Part shown: positions 8,401-16,585 of the stretch, one piece after another | How the letters are laid out: each line of letters opens with the position of its first letter | How positions within the stretch are numbered: position 1 is the stretch's first letter | Assembly: GCA_947624565.1 (NCBI GenBank) | Contig: CANQKX010000001.1 | Location: 1-44,586, forward strand | DNA length: 44,586 nt | From: an uncultured Bacilli bacterium | GTDB lineage: Bacteria; Bacillota_I; Bacilli_A; RF39; UBA660 | Reading direction: 5' to 3' | Position numbers and translations under genes: made by a program | Notes under the pieces: model-generated | What the model was told of the DNA's origin: nothing | Databases searched by the model: none | What the model saw: only the letters and a program-made list of their open reading frames with translations

Positions 8401-9033
8401 ATGAACGAAATAAGTATTTTTAGAGGAATTGACGAACAAGATGTAAAGTATATGCTTAAATGCTTTCAAGCAAAAACTATAACATATAAAAAAGATACTA
8501 CAATCATATCTAATTTAGCAAATACTAATATAATTGGTATCATTATAGATGGTGATGCAAATTTAATAAGAAATGATTATAATGGTAATAAAATTGTTTT
8601 AGAAAAATTAGAAAAAGGATCTATATTTGGGGAAGTATTTTCTTCTTATTCTGATGAACTATCAGTAATTGCAACATCAGAATGTGTAGTTACCACTTTT
8701 GATTATGAACATATTATAAAAAGATGTAAGAAATCATGTCCATATCATAATGAGGTAATTAATAATATGCTTCAATTACTTGCTAAAAAAGTAGTAGTTA
8801 TGAATAATAGAATAGATGTTTTAACAAAAAAAACTATTAGAGAAAAACTTCTTGAATATTTTTCAATTCAAGAAAAAGAAAATATATCTAAAACTTTTTA
8901 TTTAAAATTAAATTTCACAGAACTAGCAGACTATTTAGGGGTAGATAGAAGTGCACTTATGAGAGAAATAAAAAATTTAAAAAATGAAGGTTTTATTGAA
9001 ACAAAGTTAAATAGAATAAAATTATTGTATTAG
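8401..9033 (+). CDS. Crp/Fnr family transcriptional regulator
   Basis: A 210-residue protein with an N-terminal cyclic-nucleotide-binding-like beta-roll (about residues 1-115), a dimer helix (LLAKKVVVMNNRIDVL) and a C-terminal winged helix whose recognition part reads TELADYLGVDRSALMREI. No N-terminal four-cysteine cluster of the Fnr type is present; cysteines occur singly and in CKKSC near residue 110. It is divergent from nrdD and shares the operator at 8322-8337, so regulation of anaerobic deoxynucleotide synthesis is the likely job. AGGAGG precedes the ATG. Its end overlaps the convergent next gene by 4 bp. Confidence 0.88.
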   Translation: MNEISIFRGIDEQDVKYMLKCFQAKTITYKKDTTIISNLANTNIIGIIIDGDANLIRNDYNGNKIVLEKLEKGSIFGEVFSSYSDELSVIATSECVVTTFDYEHIIKRCKKSCPYHNEVINNMLQLLAKKVVVMNNRIDVLTKKTIREKLLEYFSIQEKENISKTFYLKLNFTELADYLGVDRSALMREIKNLKNEGFIETKLNRIKLLY

Positions 9034-9539
9034 ATTCTAACTTTATTTATTAATGTAAAAATCAAATCTATAATAAAAAGTATAGTAAATATTATTGTAA
9101 TAAATTTTGGAATTTTTACTATTAATTTATCCATCCATGGTTTTATTAAATATATAAATATTAAAGAACACCCCATCCATATCATAGAAATATCAAGGGC
9201 AATATATTTCCCAAAATGATATTTGTGATCAGAATAATTCCAAAATTCTTTTTTAAACAACAATTCAAGTAAATTTCCACCTATATATTCGGTAAATGTT
9301 AATACACAAGTAATAACTATTAAAAATATAATTATTTCTACAAATTTATTTAATTTTACTTTTTCAAATATATTTTTAGATATAAGTAATATTAACACAA
9401 CTCCAATACCATATACAGGTGTCCAATATCCATATAAAAAACCACTTTCTAAATCCCAATTAAAAATTTTAAATATTATTGTTTCAAGAAAGTGTCCAAA
9501 TATTGAAAAAATAAAAAAATAATTTAAATAATAATACAT
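9030..9539 (-). CDS. Five-helix membrane protein, putative ABC transporter permease (CmpB/PF06541-like)
   Basis: The 169-residue product is almost all membrane helices (about five) and contains the family pattern of an early GHFLE, then GFLYGYWTPVYGIG, an EYIGG in the third helix and W-Y-S before the fourth. The family is labelled putative ABC transporter permease in databases, but its transport role is unproven and no ATPase or binding protein is nearby. It overlaps the tail of the Crp/Fnr gene by 4 bp in convergent orientation and lies 30 bp downstream of the carboxypeptidase gene, probably co-transcribed with it. Confidence 0.7.
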   Translation of the reverse strand: MYYYLNYFFIFSIFGHFLETIIFKIFNWDLESGFLYGYWTPVYGIGVVLILLISKNIFEKVKLNKFVEIIIFLIVITCVLTFTEYIGGNLLELLFKKEFWNYSDHKYHFGKYIALDISMIWMGCSLIFIYLIKPWMDKLIVKIPKFITIIFTILFIIDLIFTLINKVRI

Positions 9540-9569
9540 AAAATCACCTTTTTAACAATTCTACATTTA

Positions 9570-10766
9570 TTATTTGAAATTATTCTTTTTTTTATTCATT
9601 AAACTAATAGGTATCAATATTATTATTAATAAAAATAATATAATAAACACAATATTATGTTTTAAAAAATAATTAATTGGCATTTTTACATCAACAGGTG
9701 AAGTTATTTGTTTACTATATAATATTTCATTATCTTTTTTTATATAGTATGTACCAATTTTATCACCTTTTTTTACTGTTTTATCTAAAATTTTTTCTCC
9801 ATCATATACATGTTCTAAATCATTTTTTTCTATATTATTATTTAAATAAACTTCTACATTTTCTTTTGATAATATAGTATATTTTTCATCATATATAGTC
9901 TTTAAATTTACCAAAATATCTTTTTTTGATAATATTTTTTTATACCTAAAATTATTAAAGAAATATTCATATATATTTTTAGAATCTTCAATATGCTGCA
10001 TTTTATTTTCATGATCTGCACCTATTGTAACAAGTAAATAATTAACATTATCATATTTTGCAATACTAGCTAAACAAAGTCCTGCTTTACTAGTATATCC
10101 TGTTTTTGCACCTAATATATAGTCTATACCATTTTCATTTATTATTTTTAATGGACCATTCATATCGTGCTTTTTATTAGTGGACATGTAATTTTTTGTT
10201 GTAAATATTTTTTTAAATATTTCATTATTTATTGCGTATTTTAAGAGTATAGCAACATCTTTTGCTGTTGAATAATGATTTTCTGTTTCTATACCTATTG
10301 TATTAGAAAAATGTGTATTATTCATATTTAATTCTTTTGCTTTTTGGTTCATAAGTTTTATAAATCCATCTTTTGAACCACATATACTTATTGCAAGTAT
10401 TTGGGTTGCATCTGCACCTGATTTTAATAAAGTACCATATAATAAATCATTATATGTGACAACCTCTCCACTTTTAAAACCTGCGACTGATAAATCATAT
10501 GATAAATCATTTATCATATCTGATGTAATTAAAATTTTTTCATCGAAATTACTTATATTTTCTATTGAAACAAGTGCAGTCATTATTTTGGTCAAACTTG
10601 CTATATACACTTTTTCATCAGGATTTTTTTCATAAATAACTTTATCGTCATTTAAATTTATTAGTATAGCATTATTAGATGATATATTTATAGTTTCCTC
10701 TGCTTTTACATTAATAAGGAAAAAAAAGCAAATAAATATTAAAAATATGTTAAATAGTTTCTTCAT
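9570..10766 (-). CDS. D-alanyl-D-alanine carboxypeptidase (DacF/PBP5-like)
   Basis: Trims the terminal D-Ala from peptidoglycan pentapeptides outside the cell. The 398-residue protein has a signal peptide (to about residue 22), the S11 peptidase domain with the nucleophile motif SLTK (in ASLTKIMTA) and the KTG triad (GAKTGYTSKAG), then a small beta domain and a C-terminal membrane anchor (IVFIILFLLIIILIPISLM). The second motif, usually SxN, reads SGA here. An extended -10 (TGATATAAT) and AGGAG site lie just upstream. Active-site completeness depends on how the SGA motif is read. Confidence 0.9.
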   Translation of the reverse strand: MKKLFNIFLIFICFFFLINVKAEETINISSNNAILINLNDDKVIYEKNPDEKVYIASLTKIMTALVSIENISNFDEKILITSDMINDLSYDLSVAGFKSGEVVTYNDLLYGTLLKSGADATQILAISICGSKDGFIKLMNQKAKELNMNNTHFSNTIGIETENHYSTAKDVAILLKYAINNEIFKKIFTTKNYMSTNKKHDMNGPLKIINENGIDYILGAKTGYTSKAGLCLASIAKYDNVNYLLVTIGADHENKMQHIEDSKNIYEYFFNNFRYKKILSKKDILVNLKTIYDEKYTILSKENVEVYLNNNIEKNDLEHVYDGEKILDKTVKKGDKIGTYYIKKDNEILYSKQITSPVDVKMPINYFLKHNIVFIILFLLIIILIPISLMNKKKNNFK

Positions 10767-10849
10767 AATAATTCTCCTAATTATATTATATCAAAATAAA
10801 GAATATTTTTTCATAAAAAGTTAATAATATTTTTGAAAGGAATGATTTA

Positions 10850-11071
10850 ATGAATAAAGTACCAAATATTATATCAACAAAAGATTTATCATATATATGT
10901 GATATGTTTCAATGGAATTTTACTGCTTCAAAAAAAGCATTACATTTTAGTAACGAAGTAAAAGATGAAGAAATTATAGCAGAATTAAAAAATATTTATG
11001 ATATGCATAAAAATATCTGTAATAATTTATTAAATATTTTAAATGAGGGAGAAAATAGTTATGAACAATAA
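10850..11071 (+). CDS. Small helical protein paired with a coat-F-like protein
   Basis: A 73-residue, all-helical looking protein (MNKVPNIISTKDLSYICDMF...). It has an AAAGGA ribosome binding site. The segment ICDMFQWNFTASKKALHF followed by a conserved-looking amphipathic helix resembles the first helices of ferritin-like spore-coat F proteins. It overlaps the next gene by 11 nt, so the pair is translationally coupled. I would call it a short coat-F-like or associated protein; the family is not certain. Confidence 0.6.
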   Translation: MNKVPNIISTKDLSYICDMFQWNFTASKKALHFSNEVKDEEIIAELKNIYDMHKNICNNLLNILNEGENSYEQ

Positions 11072-11372
11072 AATTCAAAATCCTAAAACTCAGGTTGAAG
11101 AGACTATTGAAATGAATGATGAAAATTATCTTAATGATATGCTTGAAACAGAAAAAAATATGAGTGTTAATATGACATATGCACTTAATGAAGCGAGTAA
11201 TGAAAATTTATTTGATGAAATATATGAAATGTTTAATATGGTAAAAGAGTCTCAAAGAACCTTATTTGAACTTGCATTCAAAAAAGGTTGGTATTGTCTA
11301 GAAAAAGCTGAGGAAAATAAAATAATTGAAGAATATAATAAACTAACTAAATCAATTGAGCAGCTAAAATAA
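11061..11372 (+). CDS. Coat-F domain (CotF-like) protein
   Basis: About 103 residues from the ATG at 11061; the frame also has an ATG at 11043, but GAGGGA at 11045-11050 is spaced correctly only for the later one. The Coat_F pattern is visible: a start like NDMLETEKNMSVNMTYALNEASNENLF, then a second helix and the closing FKKGWY motif. Coat-F proteins are ferritin-like helical bundles found in spore formers and also in many non-sporulating Bacillota, so sporulation cannot be concluded from this alone. Confidence 0.72.
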   Translation: MNNKIQNPKTQVEETIEMNDENYLNDMLETEKNMSVNMTYALNEASNENLFDEIYEMFNMVKESQRTLFELAFKKGWYCLEKAEENKIIEEYNKLTKSIEQLK

Positions 11373-11402
11373 AAAAAGTAAGATTTTTCTTACTTTTTTA
11401 TT
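11371..11402. terminator. Bidirectional terminator between coat-F-like gene and htrA
   Basis: AAAAAGTAAGA and TCTTACTTTTT form a strong hairpin flanked by A and T runs (11371-11400), usable by both convergent genes. Confidence 0.85.
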
Positions 11403-12482
11403 TTAATCATTATCAATTAACTTCATATCTAATGTTTGAGTTTTACCATCCCTTATATAAGTTACTTTTATTGAATCTCCAGTCTTATATTGATATAAAT
11501 AATATCTAAGGGAACTAATATTTTTTATTTCATTATTATCAAATTTTGTTATTACATCTCTTACTTTTAAACCTGCTTTATCTGCAGACTTACCTGATAC
11601 TAAATCAGTTATTACAACACCAGATGTTATGTTGCTATCTATATTTATTTGATATCTAAACAAACTATACTTATCGCTTGCATTTATTACTGATATACCA
11701 ATTGATGGTCTTTCTATTTCTTTTCCATTTTCTAAATATTCAACATATTTTTTTACATCATTTATTGGTATAGCAAATCCCATACCTTCTATTTCTTCCG
11801 TTGCAAGTTTCATAGAAGTTATTCCTATTACTTCTCCTGCAAGATTTACTAATGGTCCTCCACTATTTCCTGGATTAATAGCAGCATCCGTTTGAATTAC
11901 TTTAGCTATTATTGAATCTGTTTCAATCATTCTATCTTTACCTGATATTATACCTCTTGTAATAGAACCACTATAATCTGATCCCATTGGACTACCTACT
12001 GTTATTACAGTTGATCCTAAATTTATATCATCACTATTTCCTAAAGTTGCTACTTTAGTTATTTTTTCTTTATCAAGGGATAATACTGCTATATCTGTAT
12101 ATTCATCACTACCAAGTATCTTAGCATCTACTACTTCATTGTTTGTTAATATAACCTGTACTTTGTCTGCATTTTCTATTACATGATGATTAGTTAATAT
12201 ATATCCTCTATCTTTATCAGATTTATAAATAAATCCTGATCCACTTCCTATATTTTGGTTACTTCTATATGATTCAACAGTTACAACCGAATCATATACC
12301 TTTTCTATTGCTTCTTCAATTGCTGTTTCGCTAAGCTTTGTTTCATTAATTGTTTTTTCTTCAGTAATTACTTTTGATGATACTGGAAAATACTTTAAAT
12401 ATATTATAACTGCTAATATTGATGAAAAAATTGTAACTAAATAAAATATAAAATATTTAAAAATTTGTCTTCTATTATTCAT
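11403..12482 (-). CDS. HtrA/DegP-type membrane-anchored serine protease
   Basis: Degrades or handles misfolded exported proteins. From the chosen ATG (12482, AGGAGG 6 nt upstream) it is 359 residues: one N-terminal membrane helix, a trypsin-like domain with the catalytic His (LTNHHVIE), Asp (EYTDIAVL) and Ser (NPGNSGGPL), and one C-terminal PDZ domain (SGVVITDLVSGKSADKAGL). The open frame extends six codons further, but without a ribosome binding site. It follows the Abi-type gene at a 10-bp distance and is probably read with it. Confidence 0.93.
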   Translation of the reverse strand: MNNRRQIFKYFIFYLVTIFSSILAVIIYLKYFPVSSKVITEEKTINETKLSETAIEEAIEKVYDSVVTVESYRSNQNIGSGSGFIYKSDKDRGYILTNHHVIENADKVQVILTNNEVVDAKILGSDEYTDIAVLSLDKEKITKVATLGNSDDINLGSTVITVGSPMGSDYSGSITRGIISGKDRMIETDSIIAKVIQTDAAINPGNSGGPLVNLAGEVIGITSMKLATEEIEGMGFAIPINDVKKYVEYLENGKEIERPSIGISVINASDKYSLFRYQINIDSNITSGVVITDLVSGKSADKAGLKVRDVITKFDNNEIKNISSLRYYLYQYKTGDSIKVTYIRDGKTQTLDMKLIDND

Positions 12483-12492
12483 AATAATCCTC

Positions 12493-13428
12493 CTAATCAA
12501 TATCTATTATATCCATATAATTACTTGGTAATCCCATATTATCATACAACTTTTCGATAGGAATAGATTTAACTTGCCATTTAAAATCTTGTATTTTTAA
12601 ATCTATTTCATTCATCATTTGTACAAATTTATCTTTATCAAGCATTTGTCTTAATATAATTATTAAAGCAAAAATATCATTTTTACCTTTAACATATTCA
12701 TTTTCTTCATTTTTAGGTATATTTAACTTTTCATGAAATCTAGTAGGTGATATATATCTTTGTGTCCTATGGTCAAATACAATATCTTCATGTGCACATA
12801 AATTTCTATAATTTGCAAGTAAAGATAAATATATTTCCATATCTTCTGGATTCAAATTATATGTTTCACAAATTTCTAATTGATCTTGTGGTTTTAATAT
12901 ACCATATAATTCATTTATCAGTCCAAATGATAGTACTTTCACTAATACCCAAAGAGGAATATATCCATAATTACTAATATAGTGTAGTGTTGCAGTGTGG
13001 TTTTGAGCATTAACTCTTATTTGTCTTTTCATTTTATTTAATACATCATTAACTCTTCTTTGCTGTTTATGATCAGTTGTAAAGTTAGATGCTTTCAAAT
13101 AATTTTTCTCTTTATAACCATATTTAATAGATAATGTATAACTTATTATACTTTTTATATTATTTTCTATAATTAATAAGTTTTTAAAAAGTATATTTCT
13201 AAGTTCTCTATCAAATGTAAACATACAATATAATTCTTGAAAAGTAGAATTTTTTAAAAATCTCTTTTCAGTATTCGATAACATAAATATACGTCTATAT
13301 CCATTTAAAAAGAAATAATTTTCTTTTAATAAAATTTCTTTTGCCCTTTGTCTATCGACTATAGTTAAACCTTTACTTTCAAATATATTCAGTTGTTCAT
13401 CTAGTGTCTTGAATTCTTTTTTATTCAC
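12493..13428 (-). CDS. Abi_2 (AbiD/AbiF-type) HEPN protein
   Basis: A 311-residue protein with the hallmarks of the Abi_2 family: an early EQLNIFESKGL helix, LLKENYFFLNGYRRIF, FDRELRNILFKNLLIIE, and the HEPN ribonuclease motif R-x4-H (RNLCAH, near residue 210). Family members abort phage infection in lactococci, probably by RNA cleavage, and resemble the RNA-guided Cas13a HEPN fold only distantly. The likely start is GTG at 13428, placed 6-7 nt after AGGGTG; the frame is open to another GTG at 13437 that overlaps that site. No antitoxin gene is adjacent. Confidence 0.8.
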   Translation of the reverse strand: MNKKEFKTLDEQLNIFESKGLTIVDRQRAKEILLKENYFFLNGYRRIFMLSNTEKRFLKNSTFQELYCMFTFDRELRNILFKNLLIIENNIKSIISYTLSIKYGYKEKNYLKASNFTTDHKQQRRVNDVLNKMKRQIRVNAQNHTATLHYISNYGYIPLWVLVKVLSFGLINELYGILKPQDQLEICETYNLNPEDMEIYLSLLANYRNLCAHEDIVFDHRTQRYISPTRFHEKLNIPKNEENEYVKGKNDIFALIIILRQMLDKDKFVQMMNEIDLKIQDFKWQVKSIPIEKLYDNMGLPSNYMDIIDID

Positions 13429-13462
13429 TAATATCACCCTACATAAATATTATATCACAAAC

Positions 13463-13484
13463 AAAAAAAGACTTAAAGTCTTAT
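13463..13484 (-). terminator. Terminator of the whiA operon
   Basis: AAGACTTAAAGTCTT (13468-13482) forms a hairpin followed on the minus strand by seven T residues, downstream of whiA. Confidence 0.8.
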
Positions 13485-13511
13485 AATTATTATTTTATAA
13501 AATTGAAATTA

Positions 13512-14444
13512 TTATTTTTGTCTTGCCTTATCAGCTAATTCTTTTATTTTTCTAAGTCTATGATTTATGCATGATTTAGTAACTTTTGTATTTGTTTCAA
13601 CACTTATAATTTCACTTAATTCTATTAATGAACTTTCTGGATATTTAATCCTGTACTCAGCAACCTCTTTTATTTTTTCATCTAATAAATCATAAGCATC
13701 TATTTGTTTTAAGTAATTTATATCCTCTATCTGTTTTAACGCAGATTTCATACTTTTTTCTATATTTGCTTGTTCACAATTATTAATTCTATTAGACATA
13801 TTAATTTTTTCTCTATATGTTCTAATATCTTCATAATATAAAACACCATCATATGCTTTAATCATAGTTAATAAAGCACTTATTTTTTCTGACTCTTTAA
13901 TATATACCATATATCCTTTTTTTCTTCTATGAACTTTTGCATTTAAATCATATTCATTTAACATTGAACATAAAAAATTAGCAAATTCTATATTTTCTAT
14001 TAAAAATTCTAAATGATATCTTGATGTTTTTGGATCATTTACACTTCCACTAATTAAAAAGCATCCTCTTATAAAAGCTTTCTTTAATTCATCATCAGAA
14101 ACTATAAATTCATTTGGAACTTTTAAAAGCTCAAACCCTTGTTCATTTAATAATCCTAAATCTTTAATTATTTTTGGTACATCTTTTTTAATTTCTATAA
14201 TGTATAATTCATTTTTCTTAAAATTATAATTCTTTTTTACCATTATATTAGATGTTACATTATATATATTTTTTACTATTTTAAATATTCTATTTGCTGC
14301 ATTTACATTTTCTGTTTGAACTTTTACAGAATATAACTTTATATCTGCATTTGTTAATAATATTCCTGATAGTTCTGATATATATTCTAGTTTTGATAAT
14401 TCTAAATTTGATATTTCTTGCTTTATTTTTGCTGAAAATGTCAT
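13512..14444 (-). CDS. whiA: WhiA-type DNA-binding protein
   Basis: 310 residues with the three-part WhiA layout: an N-terminal segment (MTFSAKIKQEI), a LAGLIDADG-like homing-endonuclease fold (AFIRGCFLISGSVNDP and YHLEFLIEN) that has lost catalysis, and a C-terminal helix-turn-helix (LIELSEIIS...TKSCINHRLRKI). In Bacillota WhiA influences cell division and chromosome segregation. It is the last gene of trxB-whiA; in many relatives rapZ and glmR (yvcJ, yvcK) lie between these two genes and both are absent here. Confidence 0.95.
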   Translation of the reverse strand: MTFSAKIKQEISNLELSKLEYISELSGILLTNADIKLYSVKVQTENVNAANRIFKIVKNIYNVTSNIMVKKNYNFKKNELYIIEIKKDVPKIIKDLGLLNEQGFELLKVPNEFIVSDDELKKAFIRGCFLISGSVNDPKTSRYHLEFLIENIEFANFLCSMLNEYDLNAKVHRRKKGYMVYIKESEKISALLTMIKAYDGVLYYEDIRTYREKINMSNRINNCEQANIEKSMKSALKQIEDINYLKQIDAYDLLDEKIKEVAEYRIKYPESSLIELSEIISVETNTKVTKSCINHRLRKIKELADKARQK

Positions 14445-14457
14445 ATAAATTACTCCT

Positions 14458-15315
14458 TTATTTTAAATATTTTATTACTGATAATGCTGATATCGCTCCA
14501 TCTGATGCAGCAGTTATTACTTGATATACATTTTTATAAATTATATCTCCTGCAGCATATATTCCATCTATGTTAGTTTTCATTTCACTATCTACTTGAA
14601 TGTAATTATTTATAGTTTTTATATCTAATGATTTTATAAAATCAATATTAGGTGTATATCCTGTTTCTATAAATAAACAAGATACATCATACTCTTTATT
14701 ATTTGATAATGTTATACTTTTAATAATATTATTTTCTTCATTTATTTTTATAACTTTTTCATTATTAATTACTTCAATATTATCTTTATTAAATTTAATA
14801 TCTTCATTTGAATAATTAATAAATATTACTTTACTTGCTATATCACTTAAATATATTACATCATCTTTTTCTTTTGATATAATTGCAACTACTTTATCTT
14901 TATATAAAGATGCATCACACTTAACACAATAACTTACACCTTTACCTTTCAATTTATCTTCATTTTCTATTCCAAGAGGTTTTTCTACTCTTCCGCATGC
15001 TATTATAATTGACTTTGTTTCATATGTATTTTTATTAGTTATTACTTGTTTTATTTCACCATTATTTTTAATATCTATTACTTTTTCTATTAATATAGGT
15101 ATATTTAATTTTTGAGTTTGACTGTACATTTTATATGCTAAATTTGATGCATCTTCCTCAGTAAATCCTAAATAATTATTAATTTTTTCTGTTTTTAATA
15201 TTTTTCCACCTGGTGTATCTTTTTCTATTATTAATACATTTTTATTAGCATTTTTTAAATATATCGCTGCACTTAATGCTGCAGGTCCTGCACCTACTAT
15301 TATGGTATCAAACAT
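14458..15315 (-). CDS. Thioredoxin reductase-like flavoprotein without NADPH motif
   Basis: 285 residues from the ATG at 15315 (AGGAGG 8 nt upstream). The FAD parts are normal: GAGPAAL near the N-terminus and GIYAAGDI near the C-terminus, with the redox pair CVKC (SYCVKCDAS). The pyridine-nucleotide domain is odd: where trxB has GGGDSA and HRR motifs, this protein reads AIISKEKDD and FINYS. Loss of both is the mark of ferredoxin-dependent flavin thioredoxin reductases of anaerobes. So the electron donor is probably not NADPH. It sits between lgt and whiA, the ordinary trxB position. Confidence 0.82.
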   Translation of the reverse strand: MFDTIIVGAGPAALSAAIYLKNANKNVLIIEKDTPGGKILKTEKINNYLGFTEEDASNLAYKMYSQTQKLNIPILIEKVIDIKNNGEIKQVITNKNTYETKSIIIACGRVEKPLGIENEDKLKGKGVSYCVKCDASLYKDKVVAIISKEKDDVIYLSDIASKVIFINYSNEDIKFNKDNIEVINNEKVIKINEENNIIKSITLSNNKEYDVSCLFIETGYTPNIDFIKSLDIKTINNYIQVDSEMKTNIDGIYAAGDIIYKNVYQVITAASDGAISALSVIKYLK

Positions 15316-15327
15316 ATATATCACCTC

Positions 15328-16104
15328 CTAGTTATTATATTTTTCTTTATTTTTAGATAATATTATTAATATAATACCTATTATTACACCTATAATTGAT
15401 ACTATTTGAGCCATTTTTAAATTAAATAACATTAAACTATCAGTTCTAAGCGCCTCAATAAAAAATCTACCTATAGAATACCATATTAAATAAAATCCTA
15501 TTTGAACTCCTATTTTAACATTTTTATTTTTTCTAATAAACATTAAGATTATAAATCCTATTATGCACCAAATACTTTCAAAGTAAAATGTTGGATAATA
15601 ATAGTTACCATCAATATACATTCCATCTATTATAAATTTTGGAATATGCATACTTTTTAATTTTTCAATTAAAACTATTGATCCATGTGCTTCTTTATTA
15701 AAGAAGTTCCCCCATCTTCCTATTGCTTGAGCTAATATTACTGCTGGTGCACATATATCTAATATTTTTACAAAATTCAATTTTTTCTTTTTTGTAAAAA
15801 AATAAACGAACAAAACTCCAAATATTATTCCACCATGTATTGCAAGTCCTCCATTATATATCTTTATTATATCTATAGGATTTTGCATATAATAATCTAA
15901 ATTAAATATAACATAATATATTCTTGCACCTAATATTCCTACAATTAGTGTATAAAATATTAAATCTGAAATTATATCCTTATCTATATTATGCTTTTTT
16001 GATTCTTTTGTTATTAAAATATAGGCTAATATTACTCCTATTAAAATGCATATAGAATACCAATATATATTAATGTTAAATATTTTAAAAGCTACTCTAC
16101 TCAT
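15328..16104 (-). CDS. lgt: Prolipoprotein diacylglyceryl transferase
   Basis: Attaches diacylglycerol to the lipobox cysteine of prolipoproteins at the membrane. The 258-residue protein has seven membrane helices and the Lgt signature GRWGNFFNKEAHG (about residues 133-145), plus a conserved HGGI in loop 3 (YNGGLAIHGGI). Its substrates would include the two lipoproteins in this window. It overlaps the upstream membrane-protein gene by 8 nt and lies 12 bp before the flavoprotein gene, in one operon. Confidence 0.96.
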   Translation of the reverse strand: MSRVAFKIFNINIYWYSICILIGVILAYILITKESKKHNIDKDIISDLIFYTLIVGILGARIYYVIFNLDYYMQNPIDIIKIYNGGLAIHGGIIFGVLFVYFFTKKKKLNFVKILDICAPAVILAQAIGRWGNFFNKEAHGSIVLIEKLKSMHIPKFIIDGMYIDGNYYYPTFYFESIWCIIGFIILMFIRKNKNVKIGVQIGFYLIWYSIGRFFIEALRTDSLMLFNLKMAQIVSIIGVIIGIILIILSKNKEKYNN

Positions 16105-16513
16105 TATCGCACCTTCTTATAATTGGTTTAATAATTAATTCTTCTACAAAAAAATTCATTACACTAATAAATACAGCAATTAATATACCACTTACTATTC
16201 CATATATTTGTAAATGTTCTCCTAATATAAAATCTACAATTTTTAAAATAAAAAGATTTATAAAAGGATAAAATAAACCCAAAGTTAAAGCAGTTATTGG
16301 AATTGTTAATTTAACTATTATTGGTTTTATTGTTTTATTTAATATGTATATTAAAATTACAGCTAAAAGTCCAAACCAATAATTATCTATATCAAATGAA
16401 TTAAAAATTATATCTACTAAAAACAATACTAAAGTATATCCAGAAATATATAATAATGAATCAACAAATTTATTAATTCGATATATATTCTTATCTTTTA
16501 TTATTAATTTCAT
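16097..16513 (-). CDS. Four-helix membrane protein, phage holin IV / YvlD-like
   Basis: A 138-residue protein with four membrane helices and the family motif NKTIKPIIVKLTIPITALTLG followed by PFINLF. This family (PF04020) is named after mycobacterial phage holins, but the chromosomal members such as YvlD are not lytic and have no known function. It is placed directly before lgt with an 8-nt overlap, as in the uvrA-yvlD-lgt cluster of Bacillota. Confidence 0.82.
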   Translation of the reverse strand: MKLIIKDKNIYRINKFVDSLLYISGYTLVLFLVDIIFNSFDIDNYWFGLLAVILIYILNKTIKPIIVKLTIPITALTLGLFYPFINLFILKIVDFILGEHLQIYGIVSGILIAVFISVMNFFVEELIIKPIIRRCDNE

Positions 16514-16556
16514 TTTATCATATCCTTTATCAATTAAAATTATACCACGAACTACT

Positions 16557-16585
16557 AAAAATAAAAAGATGTTTTATAAAACATC
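16557..16585 (-). terminator. Terminator of uvrA
   Basis: A perfect palindrome GATGTTTTATAAAACATC (16568-16585) followed on the minus strand by TTTTTATTTTT; the uvrA stop codon lies inside it. Confidence 0.8.

Noticed and set aside
16097-16513. Phage holin as a sign of a prophage
   Set aside because: The family name is misleading; chromosomal YvlD-like members lie beside lgt and uvrA in ordinary genomes, and no phage genes are near.
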